Shown here: positions 21,616 to 39,954 of the stretch, piece after piece
Numbering within the stretch: the stretch's first letter is position 1
Layout of the letters: every line of letters begins with the position of its first letter
Source: Hirudinaria manillensis
Lineage: Eukaryota; Annelida; Clitellata; Hirudinida; Hirudinidae
Assembly: GCA_034509925.1 (NCBI GenBank)
Contig: CM067531.1
Coordinates: forward strand, 11,211,319 to 11,275,318
Reading direction: 5' to 3'
Length of the DNA: 64,000 nt
Notes under the pieces: generated by a model
The model's input: only the letters and a program-made list of their open reading frames with translations
The model's database searches: none
Told to the model about the DNA's origin: nothing
Program-made: the position numbers and the translations under genes

Positions 21616-23155
21616 TCAATCGTTTCGATCGCTCTCGTCCGTTAAGTTGTTCTGTTTCTTCGACGTTTTCAATATACTCCAAATGCTGAACGAATTCTTG
21701 GGCGCCTCAGTCTTGCCCTGATCGTCCTGGTGACGCGAGAAAGCGCCATTGGAGTCGTAGGATTTCGAGCAATCGCTCAAATATTCGAGGCTTCTCCTCT
21801 CCCCGCTCGATTCTCCGAAACACTTGCGCGACGCGCTCAGAGAATCGCTCCAAAAACGGAATAGGTTCTTTTTGCTTTGAACTCCGACAAAGTTCTCAGA
21901 GTTCGAGTCCTTTCTCTGCTGGAGTATGAGCTTCCTGATTTCGTTTTTATGAAGACGTTCTTCCTGCTTCTTCCGCTTCTTGTCCAATCTTTCCTGTTCC
22001 TTTCGCTGGAGTTCCTCGGGTGGAATCGGATCTCCGCTGCACGTCTGAGGGTGGCAGTTGTGAGCGGGTCTGCCGGGACCCTTCTTGGTGTTTTCTCGTT
22101 TGCGCCATTTCGCACGTCTGTTTTGAAACCACACCTGATAAGAAATGAAAGCCTCTTCAGATTCACATAAAACTCTTCGGAGTTGTCACGTGACGGACGT
22201 GTGCGCTGGTTTCGTCCGAATGAATTTGCAATGTTAAACAAACACGTGCCGATGTTGCGTCTCTTGGGCGTAGGAAGCTCATTAATTTTAATAAATTAGG
22301 CCGTCAACATCGTCGCAGTAATAAATTTTTGACCCAAATTGAGTTTTCGGCGGTCGAAATAGAAAATGAGCTCAGCAGCTCCTGTGAGACCAAGCAGGTC
22401 CCTATCGAGATAATAAAACCAGCCAATAAATGGCTCCGACACAGATAGGCATGTCATCGCAGCTTTTGAGAAGAATTTCATCTTCAAACTATTGATTTAA
22501 TAAATCTTTACGGCCAAAGTTAATCAATCGAGCGCATTAAGAATCCGCCAAACGAATCCGTCGATTCCGTCGCAAAATAATAACTTAGTTTTTTTTTATC
22601 TTAGTTTTCTTTAACCTGGATGCGAGACTCGGCAAGATCCAGCTTCAAGGCGAGGGATTCCCTCATGAAGACGTCAGGGTAGTGACTGTCCATGAAGGAT
22701 TCCTCCAATTCCTGGAGCTGCCACGACGTGAAGTTGGTTCTCGTTCTCCGTCGTTTCTGGGCATCCGAGCTGCTTTTGAACTCGCAACTGGACAGGGAGT
22801 CTAAACACAACGAGAAGCCACATGAAAGCTCACAGTTACCTGGCGGACAGGAGCCCGGCAAATTACCTGACTGGTCCATTACTGCCGCCGCCGAGGACTT
22901 GGATGAAAGTGGAGTGGTTCGATGGTTGTCGAGAGCATCCTGACCCGAGAGGAGATGGTCTACGGAGAAACTGCTCGAGTTGACATTCGTTTTATCTGCT
23001 TCGATTCTGTACTGAAATCCTTTGTTGAAATCATTGTTTTGATGATAAGGATGGATAAGGGAGCTCAGGTAGGAGTTGTACGCTTGGGCGTGGAAAAAAC
23101 TCCCGAGGTTGTTCGAATTTGCCATGTTTAGAAAAAATCTCATATCCATCGCCAT
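21616..23155 (-). CDS. UNCX: UNCX/Unc-4 paired-class homeobox transcription factor (2 exons, 352 aa)
   Basis: Unc-4/UNCX proteins are repressors that specify motor-neuron identity (worm unc-4) and axial and neural tissues in other animals. Exon 1 is 23155-22616 and exon 2 is 22134-21616, phase 0. The homeodomain is residues about 135-194: [20 protein letters not shown], then [20 protein letters not shown], split by the intron between positions 46 and 47 (RIQ | [10 protein letters not shown]), the usual PRD-class intron position. Position 50 is Gln. Right after it comes [20 protein letters not shown], the signature specific to UNCX. Two Groucho-binding eh1-like motifs are visible: FSVDHLLSG at about residue 63 and FSIWSILK near the C-terminus. 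A Lys/Glu/Arg-rich helix follows the signature. MAMDM gives two possible starts; I chose the first. It is shorter than human UNCX (531 aa) and longer than worm UNC-4 (252 aa). Confidence 0.95.
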
Positions 23156-24770
23156 GAAGGTTTACCTTAAGCGACGCCTACTCACTCTGAGAGGTGTTTT
23201 GGTCTTCGAAGCATTTCAGAAGGAAGATAAAATGGCGAAGAGCTATCTAATTTAATCGTATAATTTGAAGGCGAGATTATTCAAACAATTGTTCTCCAAT
23301 GAGTAGCGCTCAATTCTATGTCTCATTCACTCATCGATTCTTGTTATTTCCCCCCGTCGTTCTGCGTCGGCCAATAACATTCGAGAACTGACCCATGGGC
23401 GGAGTCAAACGAATGTAGGACTTTTTCTATGGCGGACGAGCACAGACATCTCACACTCGTGTGCATTTAAACATCGACATTTTATTTTTCTCTCCCAATT
23501 CATTAGACGACGTTCCTGGTGCATTCCATCGAAGTTTCTTCTGCTCGAGATTTCGGAAGCAAACTTTCATTTCCTTCTGCCATTTCAATCACAGATACAT
23601 TATAACTGAGAATTTTAAGCTTTTTATATTATTATTATTATTATTATTATTCACTGTTTATTTTACGTATTTTGAACCGGCAAGCGAAGACATTTTGCCG
23701 ATTTATTGATTGAAATCGTGAAATTCCAGATTCTCTTTGAAACGCTTTGCTTTGATATCTCACTAATCGAGTCGCAGCAGAACATCGGAATTATTTCCGA
23801 TGTCAAAAATTGCTGCTCTGTCGCATTTAATTCCATTCCACGATTTTCGAATGTAACTAGCCGACTATCTTCACAATTAATTGCCAACATGACATTTTTA
23901 AGTCTTAATAACACAATTAAATACAAGCGAAACTTATCATCTAAGACAATCAGTCGCATTTCAATCATCATTTCAAGGAATTTAAAATCAAATTGATCAG
24001 GTGAATTGTGAGCTTTGCGGTGACAGTTTCATTTGTGAAAAGACATCTGGTGTCTAAATTTATGACTAATGGAGTTGCTTTACAGCGTGGATTCGACGAT
24101 ACACAAATTTCACGATACAAGAATATGGGAATTGAACACTACCAATATGTGTTTATTCTGATGATTCAATTTTGAATAATAAAATTACACCTTTTTGTTT
24201 GACTTTCAATCTAAGAAAAGAACCGCAATTTAAAAATAGGTTAAACGGATCTAAGTTTGGACATTAATCTTTTTAAAGATTCGAAACCTGGGTGAAAGTG
24301 ATGTAAGAATAATTAAATATCAAACGTAAGTAAATATTATTTCTTCAAAATTATTAATTCAATGCTATTTTGAAATATTTCTACCTGTAAAAAGTAAGCA
24401 CAACATAAACAATTTTCATTTTTAAATTATATAAATTTTTGATTTGAAGTTAAAGCATTAAAAATTTTGATCATATAAAGTTTAAATTTTATTTTGATAT
24501 TAACGCTCTTCAAGGTTGCATTGGTATTTTTATTCGATGATCGTTCTCGTGTGTGCTTCTCGGGTCAGTGTTTCGGATTTTCGGGTTTTTTCACAATTCA
24601 ATTCTTTGAGAGTTAATAGTGATATGTTATGCATTACATAACTCAAATTGCAGTTATTATGTAATTACCATTCTTTTACACGATTTCGTTTCATGACTTC
24701 CCCATGGATTGTTTATGGAATAATTTAAGAATCTGTTGCTTCATGTATAATATTATTAATAGGAGCGAAG
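23156..24770. other. Divergent UNCX / PRELI-family intergenic region
   Basis: UNCX (minus) and the PRELI-family gene (plus) are head to head across 1.6 kb. A CCAAT box (23,371-23,375) and a GC-rich GGGCGGAG (about 23,396-23,403) lie about 220-250 bp before the UNCX start codon and could be promoter elements. An (ATT)n run is at about 23,625-23,650. No exon was found. Confidence 0.4.
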
Positions 24771-26551
24771 ATGAAGCATTATAGTGCAATTACTGTGTTT
24801 AAGTACACTTGGGACCAGGTGGCAGTCGGTTTCTGGTCCAGATATCCTAATCCTCAGAGGTTGTCATTTCGTTTTGATGCTTTATTTTAATTATTTATAG
24901 TTGTAACACACATGGAAGCTAACATATTATGAAAGGAAATTAATAATTCTGGTGTCTTGAAAATTAAAAAATGTTTGAATATATGATGTTAAAGATACTT
25001 TGACTATTAATTCTATGTGATATTTCTAGCATATTTTTTTTATAAGTCTTAACTGATTAATACATCAAAATGGAAAAAACAAACTTTTGAATGTGCATTG
25101 GGAACAAGAGTCTGTAACATTATGTAAATATTTAGATGATTATTAGAATCTCTTTTTATCCAAGTGGGATAAGGGATGTGAAGCACTTTTTAATTTATAT
25201 ATTAATATCTAGCACCCCAATCACTGGATGTAAAGTCTAGGCTGCAACATAACACACTGGTTATAATTAATTGTTAACATTATAATGTGTAAGTTAACCT
25301 GCAATGTAACTTGGAGCAGTAATGTTGTTTTTGCAGCAGATCTTATAATTTCCATGGTAAAATTATATTTGCATCAACTGTTAAGATTAAAATTATTTAA
25401 ATCTGCTTAATGAGAGGGTATTTTTTAAAAAAGTCCATTTAGATTGGTAATTTCTTTCTTTTTTATAAAAACATTGAAAATAACTTTGGGGACTTAAGTC
25501 CTCATCAGTGATGGAATGTCATCTGCAGTTTTAAGCAAAACATGATTTTGTCATGTTGTGACTTAATTGTTTTGTCCATCCAAAAATTTTGAGCAGATTT
25601 CCCAGAGTTACATTTATTTAAACTGCTGTTTAAACTGGTTTATGGTTTTGTTTTATATTTAACTCAATTTCACTCATCAATATTTTATTATCTCAATAGT
25701 TTCAACAGATTGAATGCTAATTGTTTCCTAGCATTAATGCAGATCACTTGTTTAGTTCATTACACATTTGTTTAATAGTTTTTCTTACCATTTTTGAACT
25801 TCATTTGCAATAAATGATGATGTTGATGATGATTATGTACATAACTTTAAAGCACCCATGTCTTGTCTGAAGATGTCATTCATCAGTCAGTTTCAAATGG
25901 CAAACTCTTTACCAAGAAGCTCCTAACAAAGACGAACAGCATTCCAAAGTGGGGCGAGAGGCTCATCAGCGGCCCAAAATATGTTTATGTTGTTGAAGAG
26001 TCGATCGTTGATCCTAATTCAAAAACTTTGACCACGTACACGAGAAACATCGGATACACGTCGCTATTAGTGAGTAATTGTAACTATTCCTTTCTACTTA
26101 TGCATTTATATGTGCTTTATGATATATATCCTTATGTATATATATGTATATTTAATGGTTCATGCCATAATATATGTGATATTATATATTATGATATATA
26201 AATATATATTAAAATGCATATATGTGAACGTATATGTATATATTATAATAACAGACGGTTGAAGAAAAGTGCATTTACAAGCTCCACGAGGAGAACGGAG
26301 ATTGGACGGAATGTCAAAGACAGGCCTTCATCAACAGCAACATAAGAGGCATCTCTTATGCCCTTCAAACGTTTGGTCTGGAAAGGTTCAAAATGAACGT
26401 CAACAAATCAGTCAAAGGGTTTAATCATGTACTTAGTATGCTTTATCCGCTCACCCATTCGACACAAGTATCGTCCAACAAGCAGAAACTCAAAGACACT
26501 GCAGAGGCCGCGAAAAAGCTCGCTTCTGCCGTCGTCGCTGCGACAAATTGA
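24771..26551 (+). CDS. PRELID1: PRELI-domain mitochondrial lipid-transfer protein (3 exons, 200 aa)
   Basis: PRELI/Ups1-family proteins carry phosphatidic acid (or phosphatidylserine) across the mitochondrial intermembrane space together with the small partner TRIAP1/Mdm35, feeding cardiolipin synthesis. Exons 24771-24859, 25853-26069 and 26255-26551 join in phase. The start MKHYSAITVFKYTWDQVAVG leads into FWSRYPNPQSTHVLSED, the classic 'YPNP.S.HV..ED' entry, then KKLLTKTNSIPKWGERLI, SIVDPNSKTLTTYTRNI and SVKGFNHVL, all diagnostic. The PRELI domain fills residues 1-165; an Ala/Lys/Val-rich helix (AEAAKKLASAVVAA) follows, as in PRELID1. Length is near human PRELID1 (219 aa). PRELID1 rather than PRELID3 is my best guess from the LLTKTN and tail features. 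Intron 1 is about 1 kb. Confidence 0.9.
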
Positions 26552-27361
26552 TGAGATCGTTGTTAATAGGTCAATATATATTTTAATGTCGATATAATTT
26601 CTTTCCGTTATCGTTGCAAATAAATGGTTCATCTTCTTTTGTTGCTGAACGAACCTATTTTAAAAGTCATTTCAGAATAACATTTGTTTCAATATCTGGT
26701 AAGTAGATTAAAAGCTCTTAAGTTCCATTTATTGGGCTTAAGTTTTTTTAAATAAACAATGATTCAAAACCGGCAAAACATGATTTCAGGAGTTCAAATA
26801 TTTTTAAATTACATCATTGTTTTCAACAATATCTGCTTCAGTGTTAACCAAAGTCATGTTTTATCATGGTTCTGCTCCTGCTCAAATGTATACTTTATGG
26901 TTACTGTACCATAATACCCTAGCAAGGTGTGTTTTTGTATTAAATTAGTTTTCCAGTAGAAACGAGCAGAACAGGAACTCATTTCTGTTTGCTTTGTTAC
27001 ATTTACATAAAGATGCAAGTTAAACAAATACAAAACAACAAAAAATGTCTAAATATAAGTCCAACATTACTTAATTTTGAATATTTTGTTATTTTAATGA
27101 TCACTAGACTCCCTAAAAAATTGCAACTAATTTGGATATTGAGTACTTTAGTAAAACATGCAAAATAGTATTTGAGGGTCGCCCAAAAACCAAAAAAGTT
27201 ATTGTACCTTGGGTTAAACAAATCCAGACAGAACATAACTGTGGAGCTATACATAAATGGTTAAGCGCTAATTTATCATTACATTTGACTAAAGGGAGTG
27301 CTATATAAAATGAACTAACGCTATCGTTATAATCACTACACCTCACGGCTCTGGAGAAATT
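26552..27361. other. Intergenic region after the PRELI-family gene
   Basis: AT-rich, with no exon that I can support. 27,130-27,250 looks slightly protein-like on the plus strand but carries stops and no recognisable motif. Confidence 0.35.
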
Positions 27362-27523
27362 TTAAACCGTGGTCACATCGGTCAGCATTTGGATCGTGCT
27401 TACTTTCCCTTTCAATAAGTCGCTGAAAAAAGAAAGGGCATGTGCTTGCTCGCCAATTATGTTGTTTTTCTGACCTGGCTTCAATACTTCTGACGTAAGA
27501 TCGTATCGTTGTTTTGTAAACAT
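27362..27523 (-). CDS. Possible small ORF or first exon (53 codons)
   Basis: ATG at 27523 on the minus strand opens MFTKQRYDLTSEVLKPGQKN and LSFFSDLLKGK, then either reads on to TAA at 27362-27364 or leaves at a consensus donor (AAA|GTAAGC) after the GK. The charged, mixed composition looks like a true N-terminal exon, but I found no partner exon downstream. Its start codon is only 5 bp from that of the opposite ORF at 27,529, so at most one of the two is likely to be translated as drawn. Confidence 0.3.
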   Translation of the reverse strand: MFTKQRYDLTSEVLKPGQKNNIIGEQAHALSFFSDLLKGKVSTIQMLTDVTTV

Positions 27524-27528
27524 TTGAT

Positions 27529-27756
27529 ATGTACGTCTATTTTGGTTTAACAGTAGTTTTTATAACCTTAGATTACATTTTGAGTTTTATGCTTCCAACA
27601 CCGAACGTTTTAGAGGGACCAAAATGGTTGTCTTTAACTGGAATCATCGGAACAATGTTTTTTCTGGGAAGTTTGATCGTATTTTTATGGGAATATGTTC
27701 TCAAGGAGATAACAAACGAACAAGTAATTTGTAAATTACGTCAAAATTCTGAATAA
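27529..27756 (+). CDS. Possible small membrane protein (75 aa, two transmembrane segments)
   Basis: A single open frame from ATG to TAA. Two strongly hydrophobic segments (YFGLTVVFITLDYILSFML and GIIGTMFFLGSLIVFLW) are separated by a short polar loop (PTPNVLEGPKW) and followed by a charged tail (KEITNEQVICKLRQNSE). No family recognised. It could be a complete intronless gene or an AT-rich chance frame; hydrophobic frames are common by chance in AT-rich DNA. Confidence 0.3.
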   Translation: MYVYFGLTVVFITLDYILSFMLPTPNVLEGPKWLSLTGIIGTMFFLGSLIVFLWEYVLKEITNEQVICKLRQNSE

Positions 27757-28912
27757 TTCAATATTGGTCTCATACATTCAGAGTGCAGGTTGATTATATC
27801 AGGTTGTATCAGTACTTACATTACAGCAGTAATTGATAGGACCATAGGCGTATTCAGCTCCAATTTTTTAAATTTAAATTTCTGATCTCAGGGAGTAGGG
27901 TTCGTACGGACTGTGTGCAATACAAAGCGCCAAATTGATTGACTAAAAACAAAAAATAAAGTAAAGGCCATTTATTTTAAAAAGATAGTTTGAACAGAAG
28001 TGAGCGAGGACTAGTAATTCTCAACTAAAGAAATGCCACAAAGATCTCAGCAACAGCAAATCTAGTTGTATTTATATACAGAGAAATCAATGGGCCGAAG
28101 CCACTTATACTGGCAAATATTGGCAAAGATTTGCAAAAATAAAAAAAACAACGGTTCCGGATTAAATCAGCGAACAAAAAGCCAAAGGGGAAAATATAGA
28201 TTCAGGAGCAGCTAATAAATTAGAAATCTGGAGAGATCAACCTCCAAGATCAGACACCGGAAGCGGGACAATGTAGCCGCATTATCACTTCGCAAGGGGA
28301 AAGAGTTCCAGATATATATTGCTACACTGAGGAATTAGTTAGGTTAATATAAATAAATTTTGTCTTTATATGAGAGGGTGTCCTCGAGTTACTGGTTAGT
28401 TAAACCATTTGTTACGAAACCAGTATTGATATTTTTGTGAAAGATTTTTTTTAAGAGGCAGAGGTCTAAATGTGATTTGTACTGGAGTGTCCATGGGTGA
28501 GCCATTAAAGAAATGCCCTCGAATCTTTTTGTAGTACCTTAGAAACGGTTTCCTTCAAGGAGATTTCCAATTGAATTTTCTCCCAAGAATGGAATATAAA
28601 TCGTTGCAATAATAATAATAACGAAAAGGGAAAAAGTAATAATAATTACATCGAGTGATAACAACGATAATGATAATGACATTAAACAAAATTGACGTTG
28701 ATATTCTATTTAACTATTAATTTATTTACCCTCAAGCTATTATGACTCTCGGGTCAGTTTTCTATTTTGATATGTCCAGGGGAGATGTCCAGATTTTTGG
28801 CAAGGGAGAGAGAGGGCATTTTCGAACACAATTAATGGGTGACCCCCAAGATATAATTTTGTTCTTATCGAGCTGATTTTAGTGTTTGACATAATTCTGA
28901 TTTCACATTTAC
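27757..28912. other. Non-coding stretch
   Basis: About 1.15 kb with no supported exon. A short AAT-rich run is at about 28,608-28,650. Confidence 0.35.
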
Positions 28913-29212
28913 TTGCGATTTCATTTTAAAATCTTAATTTTGAACTCGTTTTTGACAAAGTGGACTTTAGCCTCGAAGCTGATTTTACACTCCATGATAC
29001 CCTGGTTTGCCCTTCGCTTGATTTGGTTTCCGATGATCAGGCTATTTACTTCCTACTTTGTGAACCAGAAGTTGGCCAGTACCTGCCGAACGCTGGAGTG
29101 GCTCAATACGGGGCTCTTTGTAATCGGTTCTATTGCCTTACTGGCTGTTGCTTACCGATTACTTTTCAGAAAAATTTCTAACGGGTACTCACAGAATGAT
29201 ATCGATTTTTAA
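28913..29212 (+). CDS. Possible last exon of a membrane protein
   Basis: An open frame to TAA with hydrophobic segments (KLILHSMIPWFALRLIWFP and LEWLNTGLFVIGSIALLAVA) and a polar tail (KISNGYSQNDIDF). The layout is vaguely like the last helices of TLC-domain or other multispan proteins, but no motif proves it and no upstream exon was found. A competing frame overlaps it. Confidence 0.2.
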   Translation: MRFHFKILILNSFLTKWTLASKLILHSMIPWFALRLIWFPMIRLFTSYFVNQKLASTCRTLEWLNTGLFVIGSIALLAVAYRLLFRKISNGYSQNDIDF

Positions 29213-29913
29213 AATTTAAAGAACTTTTGCCCATCATTGAGTCTTTGTTATCCCACAATTTCTAAGGTACTTTGGAAATGGAAGAGACGATGCCAATAAC
29301 TGCAGACAGCCGATAATTCCAAAATGTCCACGTTACAGATGTGACTGACGGCGGCATTTTGAACACGTCGACAAGAGAAAATCATACCTCGGTTCTTCAA
29401 ATCTGAGACAAAACTTGCAATTCTATTTAATTCATTTTGAAATAAAATCTGTAGTGTCACCTAAATCTGTGTCAAATTTGCTTAAGATGATTTTGAAGTT
29501 TTCTCAATTGACTTTGATTTGACGTTTACGAAATGTGAAGTCACATTTCTCAGAAATCCAAACCCAATGAAGATTAGCAATTCAAAGCTATCCTCACGTT
29601 GACTATTTTTCTTCATAAAATGAAATATTTGAGCCAATTACGAAAGCTTCATTCTAATTTATAGCGATTCTATAGAAAGGAAACTGAGATGAGGTCACGC
29701 CTCCTGAGATCCAGAAGAAAATAATTTCCTGCCTGTGACTAGGATTTAATGTCTAAAATTTAATACTACTTAACACATATTTTGCTTGTATTATTTTTGT
29801 TATTTTTTAATACTGAAACATTCCTTCTGCAGAGGGACACTCCTTTATTGACGAAGAATAACCAAACTCTCGAAAGGATGTTTAGAATAAATGAAATCTG
29901 AAAACTTTGTGAT
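29213..29913. other. 3' flank of the Ca2+ pump gene
   Basis: About 700 bp holding the minus-strand 3' UTR of the ATP2B gene and nothing else that I can support. Confidence 0.35.
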
Positions 29914-35791
<5,878 letters not shown>

Positions 35792-36273
35792 TACAGCCTC
35801 CCTCCGCCAAACTCGAGTTGTTCTGATATTTTAAAACAGAAATCGTTTCTAGTGCCCACAGAAAATGGCACGAAATCCCACAGCGGCAATTTCAAACTGT
35901 CATCGGCTATCATTCGATTGAAACCGCGTTGGCACGTGAGTCCTAATGCAGTTGCAACAAGTTGCACTACTCCATCTCCGCTGCGTTGCACCTCCGTGCA
36001 GCATCCGCTGTTAAAAGTGTTGAGTTCGCTTTGCACGGGAAGTCCTGCTTGCGCAGTAGAACCAGAAGTTAAGCAGAAGTTCGTCTTATTTTCAGCGTAC
36101 TCCCACTCCAACGATGGCTTTGATCCCACAAACTACATTCTAAGCAACCGGATTCCTCCTAACTTACGACTTATTTTGACCATGCAAAACCAAACTCAAT
36201 GTAAATACAAAAAAAAATTCGAAAATATCGAAATAAAAGCATAAACTTGATTGTTCACAAATGTTTATTCGTA
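35792..36273. other. ATP2B upstream region / RAD54L 3' flank
   Basis: About 480 bp between the RAD54L stop codon and the ATP2B start codon, both on the minus strand. It must hold the RAD54L 3' end and the ATP2B promoter and 5' UTR. Open frames on both strands here (over 100 codons) have no domain and overlap each other, so I do not call them genes. Confidence 0.4.
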
Positions 36274-39200
36274 TCAGACAGTTTTCCGTTGCTGTTCGTG
36301 GGAACGGTGCCAGAATACAAAGGTGATGGAGCTATTGAGATAAATGGACTTCAGCAACTGATCTTCCAACCCTTTCTTGTCGTAACAATGGAACCATTGA
36401 GAGAGGTTGCTGTTGCAATCAGAACCTTCTGGAGGGGGTTTGACTTGAATGTTTGAGATGCATCTCTTGCACTTGAATCTGCAAACGTACAAAAATACTT
36501 TGTTTATTCCATTTATAAACAAATTAACATTAATGAGTAGAGTCTTTCCGTAAAAGTCGATAAGTGAATCTAGCAGAAGAACGTACTTGTCGTGAGTGTC
36601 ACTGTTTGTCACTTCGTTAAGAGTGAAAAGGTCTTTCAAATCACCAAAGCTGAAATGCCTCTCCACATTTTCTTCTTTGTCAACCACGCAACTGCTTAAT
36701 GCTTTCTTGTGGGCTTGTCTCTGAATCATCTTCTCTTCAATTGTGCCTGACTTCATTTCAGAAAGCAAGTTATTAATGGCTTAATTAATAAAGTTTAATT
36801 TCAGAGGTTTAAAATTTTGTTGATAAAGCCTCACAGAAATGAGTCTGTAGATGAAGCATTGTTTCTTTTGTCCATCTCTCCAAACCCTTGCCATAGCTTG
36901 ATCGTCATTGGCTGGATTCCAATCCGGGTCAAACATAATAAGTCTATTGGCACCAATCAAATTCAGTCCACAGCCTCCGGCCTTGCTGCTCAGCATGAAT
37001 ACGAAATCAGAACTCTGTAAACAATAAAGGAAATGAAAACTTCACAAATGACCACTTGAAATGAATTTATTAGACCAACATTTGGATCATTGAAGACATC
37101 GACCACTTTTGAACGTTTCTTGATGGACATCGTTCCATCCAGTCTCACGTGATTGTATCTGCAATCATTTTTATAAAGTTTTATAAAAATCCATTCGTTG
37201 ATATAAAATTATGGATAAATAAACAAACTCAATCACCCTTTTTGACGGCACAACTTCTCGAACAAATCGAGGGTCTGAGTGTAGTTGGAGACCAAAACAA
37301 CTTTGTCGTTGGAAGTGGATTTTATTGCAGCAAGTAACAAATCCAGAACTTGAAATTTGCCTGTTGAATTTGTTCAGCATATTTAAAGGGAAAAAGTCAA
37401 TATCCTTGAACAATGTACAATTGTATTTGAATATATATTATCTATTTTCTATGAGTGAATGAATGATTGAATGTGCAGAAGTTCTGTCACCAGATAAGAG
37501 AGGATCTAAAGTCACTGGCTTGTAGTTTTTTGGAAATATGTCGGCACAGTTCTCGAATCCTTCCTCGCCTTGCAAGCACTTTTCGTAGACGAGATCGGGA
37601 TCTGGAAGGACGGACGGATTGAACGATTAATTAACTAACGATGACGATAACTAATTAATTAACGATTAACGAAGTCACCAACGATTGCAAAGCTTCTTCA
37701 AACTCATGATGGCACCGAGCGCAGACGAAGAACTTCCTTCGGACTTCAAAGCTTTCAACGTGGACTTCGAAGTGATGACCTTCCTGTACAATTCTTTCTG
37801 AATGTCACTCAATCGACAACAAATCACCTGCTCGACTGCATTTCGTTGGAATGAATTTTATGCAATTTGAGTCGTTGAAATAAAAATCTTATTTATTTAT
37901 TTATTTGTAAACAGGTGTTGTATTTAAGTAGTGCATTTTATATAATATAATCTTTTTAATTCATAAGAAAAGACGAATAAGTTTCAAAGAAACCACTCAC
38001 TCTTGACGGGGAGATACTGAGTGAGGAGTGATTGGGTCCTTCTGATGATGCATCTGTTTACTATAGAGGCCAACTGCCAAAGGTGTAGTTAAATGATTAT
38101 AATAACAAATAGGCAATCAACGTGGTCTCAAAGTTCTGTTCTACTTATGCCAATCAAATTCCATTCCGTTGGATTTAAAGCCATTTATCAGGTTATCGTT
38201 GTTGTTGTTGTTACAAGTTTCAAATTGCATAAACATTCGCTCGCCTCCTGCAACTTTTCCTTTCCTTTCAGATGATCCGCATCCGACGCATCCGCGTCTC
38301 TGCTCCTTAAAATCGGGATTTCAAATTTCTTTTTGAATTCTTGGGCAGTTCCTGGAAGTGTCGTTGAACATAAAAGAAGAATTAATTAGTTTGAGAATTT
38401 GCATGTCTTTGGTATTCGATAATACATGATTAAATGTCGAAAACATTTAGAATTAAACGTAATATTTGGAAATTTAAACGACGGGAATCCATACAAACCC
38501 AATATGTCCCTGTTGACGAAGTGTACGAGACTGTAATATTCGAGGAGGTCGTTTTGGATGGGCGTCCCCGACAGCAAAATTCGTCGTTCGGCTTTGAGGT
38601 TCAGCAGCGCCTGGTAAGTCTGATTCTCGTTGTTTTTCAGTCTGTGGCCCTGATCGATACCTGATTGTTGAGACATTTGTTGTTGTTGTCATGACAGGAA
38701 ATCGAAAGACCTACCTCGTCGCAAATGACGAGTCCGACCGTGCCTTTGTGCAACACGTGAGCGTGGAGTCTGAACGTCTCGTAAGAAATTATCAGCACCG
38801 CATGAGGATTCCTTCGACCGTGGAACTTCATGAATTGATCTGAAAGTAGTTTCTCAAACAATATTATAAAGTTGTCAAATAAGTGGTGAAATTTAACACA
38901 CAAAAAATCAATAATGATCAAGTTAATTATAAAATCTTATTTTGCATAATATATTATTTGTATAATATAACATTTAATATAAAATAATATTTAAATATAA
39001 TATAATTTTGTGTTATCGCATCGTACTATCCAACGTACGTCTTCCTTACCCAAAGATCTGTCGATTTCTGATTTTGAGCCTGAATCAATAACCATGACAC
39101 CAACTTTTCCTAACAACCACTTGTTAATCTCTTTATACCAGTTCTAAAATGCAAATAATTTAAATTTCAATCCAAACTTTTTTCAATGCAAGCAACATTT

Positions 39201-39903
39201 TCTTCAGCAACCTTCACCAAACTGCTCGGAGCAACGACGACGCACTTGTCGATCTGAGGTTTGCATTGAGGACTTTGTCTCTGAAAGAAATGAATTAATT
39301 ACATTTTAAGTAACTATAAGCAATTTAAGTAATCTTTGTTATCTGCAAAGATTAAATATTTTAATAATTTACAATACTTGCCAACAAAGTCCACATCAAG
39401 GTGATGCACTGAAGAGTTTTTCCAAGGCCCTGATGGTCGTTTATAAATGTTTAATTTCAAAATTAATGCAAAATAATGGACTCTCTCCTACTATTATTAT
39501 TATTACTATTGCTATTATTATTATTATTATTATTGCTATTATTATTATTATTATTATTATTAATGTCCTCTTGTAAAAAGTCTTACATGTATTATTTGAT
39601 TAAATACTTATAAAATATTAACCATTTCATCAGCCATTATGCATCCAGTGCTGCCCTCAATCTGTACACCAGTGACACAGTCAAACATAAACTTCACTCC
39701 CTGCAAAAAAATAAATCATCATTTTTTTTAATCAGCATAGATTAAAATATTTAAGAAACTTATAAATAACAATAATTACAATAAACTTATAACAACAACA
39801 ACCTCCCTCTGGTGAGGCCTCAAAACTTTTGTAAGCATTGGGTCGACAACAACGTGGACCTGTTTTTTGTCCCTGTTTATACAAAACTCAACAAAGAAGG
39901 CAT

Positions 39904-39954
<51 letters not shown>

